Assembly: GCA_017577715.1 (NCBI GenBank)
Contig: PKRC01000007.1
Coordinates: forward strand, 9,546 to 73,545
Source: Clostridia bacterium
GTDB taxonomy: Bacteria; Bacillota; Clostridia; Caldicoprobacterales; Caldicoprobacteraceae
Direction of reading: 5' to 3'
Length of the DNA: 64,000 nt
The notes under the pieces were generated by a model that was not told the DNA's origin, ran no database searches, and worked only from the letters and a program-made list of their open reading frames with translations. Shown piece by piece: positions 62,210-64,000 of the stretch (the first letter of the stretch is position 1; every line of letters begins with the position of its first letter). The position numbers and the translations under genes were made by a program.

Positions 62210-63061
62210 ATGAGCAATACAAATTATGTCATTTCAGAGACTGCATGGTGTCCCGGCTGTGGCAATTTTAATATCCTTGAAGCATTGAAAAATGCCCTGG
62301 AGATTCTCGGGAAAAAGCCGCATGAAGTGCTAATCGTTGGGGGGATAGGTCAGGCCGCCAAGACACCTCAATATATAAACACAAACGGGTTTTGCGGCCT
62401 GCACGGTAGGGCGCTTCCGGCCGCTGTGGGAGCCAAAATGGTGAATAAGGACCTTACCGTTATCGTGCACACCGGGGACGGCGATTCATACGGTGAAGGC
62501 GGAAATCACTTCATACATAACATACGGAGAAACGTCGATATAACCCATTTTGTGCACGACAATCAGATATACGGCCTTACCAAAGGTCAGGCTTCTCCCA
62601 CCACCGATTTGGGGCACGTTACCGAAGTACAGATTGCGGGCAACATAAACCCGCCTCTCAACCCAGTGCTTTTGGCTATAGCGCTGGGTGCAGGCTTTGT
62701 GGCACGGGCCTTCAGCGGCGATAAAGAACATTTGACATCGATCATGGTGGAGGCCATAAAGCACAAGGGGTATTCTCTGGTGGACATACTCCAGCCCTGC
62801 GTCAGCTTTAATAAGGTAAACACCTTTCAGTGGTACAGCAAAAGGGTTTACAAGCTGGATGAGAGCTATGACCCTACCGATAAGCTGAAGGCCATGGAAA
62901 AGGCCATGGAATGGGGAGACCGTATACCCATTGGCATAATCTATCGCGAGGAAAAGCCTACATACTGCGATAAGATTGAATTCTTAAGGGAAGGCCCTCC
63001 GCTTATAGATAGGCCCGTCGATATACAAAAGATAAAGGGGTATTTAAATGATTTCATTTAA
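62210..63061 (+). CDS. korB: 2-oxoacid:ferredoxin oxidoreductase, beta subunit
   Basis: A 283-residue thiamine-diphosphate subunit with AWCPGCGNFNILEAL (Cys for the 4Fe-4S cluster), the ThDP motif GDGDSYGEGGNHF...VHDNQIYGLTKGQ, and QPCVSFNKVN for a further cluster ligand. It starts five bases after the alpha stop; AAGGAG lies in the alpha gene's end. No delta (ferredoxin) subunit gene follows. Confidence 0.92.
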   Translation: MSNTNYVISETAWCPGCGNFNILEALKNALEILGKKPHEVLIVGGIGQAAKTPQYINTNGFCGLHGRALPAAVGAKMVNKDLTVIVHTGDGDSYGEGGNHFIHNIRRNVDITHFVHDNQIYGLTKGQASPTTDLGHVTEVQIAGNINPPLNPVLLAIALGAGFVARAFSGDKEHLTSIMVEAIKHKGYSLVDILQPCVSFNKVNTFQWYSKRVYKLDESYDPTDKLKAMEKAMEWGDRIPIGIIYREEKPTYCDKIEFLREGPPLIDRPVDIQKIKGYLNDFI

Positions 63062-63184
63062 GATTTATTTAAGACTTATATGGTATAATGCCGTATGATA
63101 GCAGAGCCCAACTGTTATCGCGGTGTGGTATTTTGTATTAGAGTAGTAGAACATAAAATTAATAATACGAATAGGAGGATTTTT

Positions 63185-63691
63185 ATGGAAAAGATCAGGA
63201 AGATATTGAAATTTGCCATGAGAATGGAGAAAAACGCCAAGGATTTCTATGAGTTTTATGCTGAGAAGGATGTCTCGGAGGAGACAAAGCGCATCTTTGA
63301 GGAACTGATCGAGATTGAAAAGGAGCACTTTGATATATTAAAAAAGGAATATGATAAGCTGGGCTTTGCAGAGGCTCCCTTAGATATCTCATGGGTGGTG
63401 GATGACAATTTTAAAGCCAGAGACCCTCATATATTGGCAGATAATTCCGATATGCTCCAAGAGGTGGATGTAGGGGTGTCGGATGTGTCGGTGATGCGCA
63501 TGGCTTATTTGATAGAAACCGACTTCTGGCACTTCTACGACAAGGCAGCTCAGGCGGTGGACGAGCCTGAGGTCAAAAAACTGCTCACCGACTTGGCTGA
63601 ATGGGAAAAGCAGCACAGCGATATGTTTTATAAAAAATACCTCGAACTGTTGGATAAAAATTTGAGGGATATAAAGATTATTTTGGAGTGA
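63185..63691 (+). CDS. Rubrerythrin-like ferritin-fold protein
   Basis: A 168-residue four-helix protein with diiron ligands in the expected pattern: EKNAKDFYEFYAE (Glu), EIEKEHFDIL (ExxH), ETDFWHFYDKAA (Glu) and EWEKQHSDMF (ExxH). It lacks the rubredoxin-like Cys4 domain of classical rubrerythrin. Such proteins detoxify peroxide or store iron in anaerobes. ATG 63185 follows AGGAGG; the 30 in-frame codons upstream are spurious. Confidence 0.88.
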   Translation: MEKIRKILKFAMRMEKNAKDFYEFYAEKDVSEETKRIFEELIEIEKEHFDILKKEYDKLGFAEAPLDISWVVDDNFKARDPHILADNSDMLQEVDVGVSDVSVMRMAYLIETDFWHFYDKAAQAVDEPEVKKLLTDLAEWEKQHSDMFYKKYLELLDKNLRDIKIILE

Positions 63692-63727
63692 TTGGAAGGC
63701 AGGTATTAGAGAATTTAAATGTTCTAT

Positions 63728-63762
63728 ATCCTCCATTCGTAATGGGTGGAGGATAATTTTTT
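63728..63762 (+). terminator. Terminator after the ferritin-fold gene
   Basis: ATCCTCCA / TGGAGGAT stem with 11-base loop, followed by AATTTTTT. Confidence 0.85.
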
Positions 63763-63873
63763 GAAATTTTTAATAAATCTGATTGTTCCACAAAAAGCTA
63801 GAAAATATAAACAAATATAGCAAAATATGATATAATAATGGTATCAAATCCTAGGAAAAGGGATGAGGCCATT

Positions 63874-64000
63874 ATGTTTTGCAGGAATGCAAATTATCAA
63901 ATATCGATGTTTGATCCACTGAATAGAATGCCAAAGTATTTAATAGATATTTTGAAGAATAGTTGGTGTCATGCTTTTAGGGAATATATTTTCCCAAAGA
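63874..64000 (+). CDS. Transposase N-terminus (IS1182-like), cut by the window edge
   Basis: ATG 63874 opens a frame to the window end. The product (FDPLNRMPKYLIDILKNSW, then FREYIFPK) matches the typical start of IS1182-type/DUF772 transposases. It is preceded by AAAAGGGATGAGG and by a TATAAT at about 63831. The remainder, including the DDE domain, lies outside, so whether the element is intact is unknown. Confidence 0.65.
   Translation, partial: MFCRNANYQISMFDPLNRMPKYLIDILKNSWCHAFREYIFPK

Overview
The window looks like chromosome from an anaerobic, probably thermophilic low-to-mid GC Gram-positive bacterium of the Clostridia (Thermoanaerobacterales-like). The support is a CggR-gapA glycolytic operon, a ferredoxin-linked 2-oxoacid oxidoreductase, a CooS-type carbon monoxide dehydrogenase homologue, GerMN lipoproteins, AGGAGG-type ribosome sites with many GTG/TTG starts, and TTGACA/TATAAT promoters. 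I cannot name the species.

Layout. 1-8.1 kb: 3' end of leuS, a D-Ala-D-Ala carboxypeptidase on the minus strand, a ComEA-like protein, an OmpR-type two-component pair and two GerMN lipoproteins, one with three tandem GerMN domains. 8.4-13.4 kb: galT-galK, an hsp20 gene behind a CtsR-like operator, and a lytic transglycosylase. 13.6-24.4 kb: ldh, trmL, a sigma-54 relic without its RpoN box, then cggR-gap-pgk-tpi-gpmI-eno-secG, i.e. the lower half of glycolysis. 24.7-28.8 kb: an HD-domain protein, RNase R, SmpB and tmRNA (trans-translation and RNA turnover).

28.9-43.2 kb is an accessory island. It holds a VapBC pair under a palindromic operator, decayed transposase, and a four-gene DNA-defence-type cassette: DUF499 ATPase, DUF3780 protein, DUF1156 adenine methylase and PLD-SNF2 helicase. 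A 51-codon ORF with a strong ribosome site follows. Next come a decayed ISNCY-like transposase, a sodium-dependent transporter and a large serine recombinase relic. The cassette is the most system-like feature in the window.

43.2-53.4 kb: a YmaF-like His-rich protein, a membrane protein, then a long minus-strand sulfur/metal block: larE-ridA-metI-like-metC-like, and cooS followed by a sulfonate/nitrate-type ABC importer whose binding protein is frameshifted. The two transcription units share a motif, TCCTATATGA, at their promoters, which suggests one regulator. CooS has Asp where CO dehydrogenases have a C-cluster Cys.

53.4-64 kb: a MATE exporter, a PH-domain protein, a c-di-GMP-I riboswitch followed by a PAS-PAS-GGDEF-HD-GYP protein and a FapA-like DUF342 protein, a fused gamma-alpha plus beta 2-oxoacid:ferredoxin oxidoreductase, a rubrerythrin-like protein, and the start of a transposase at the right edge.
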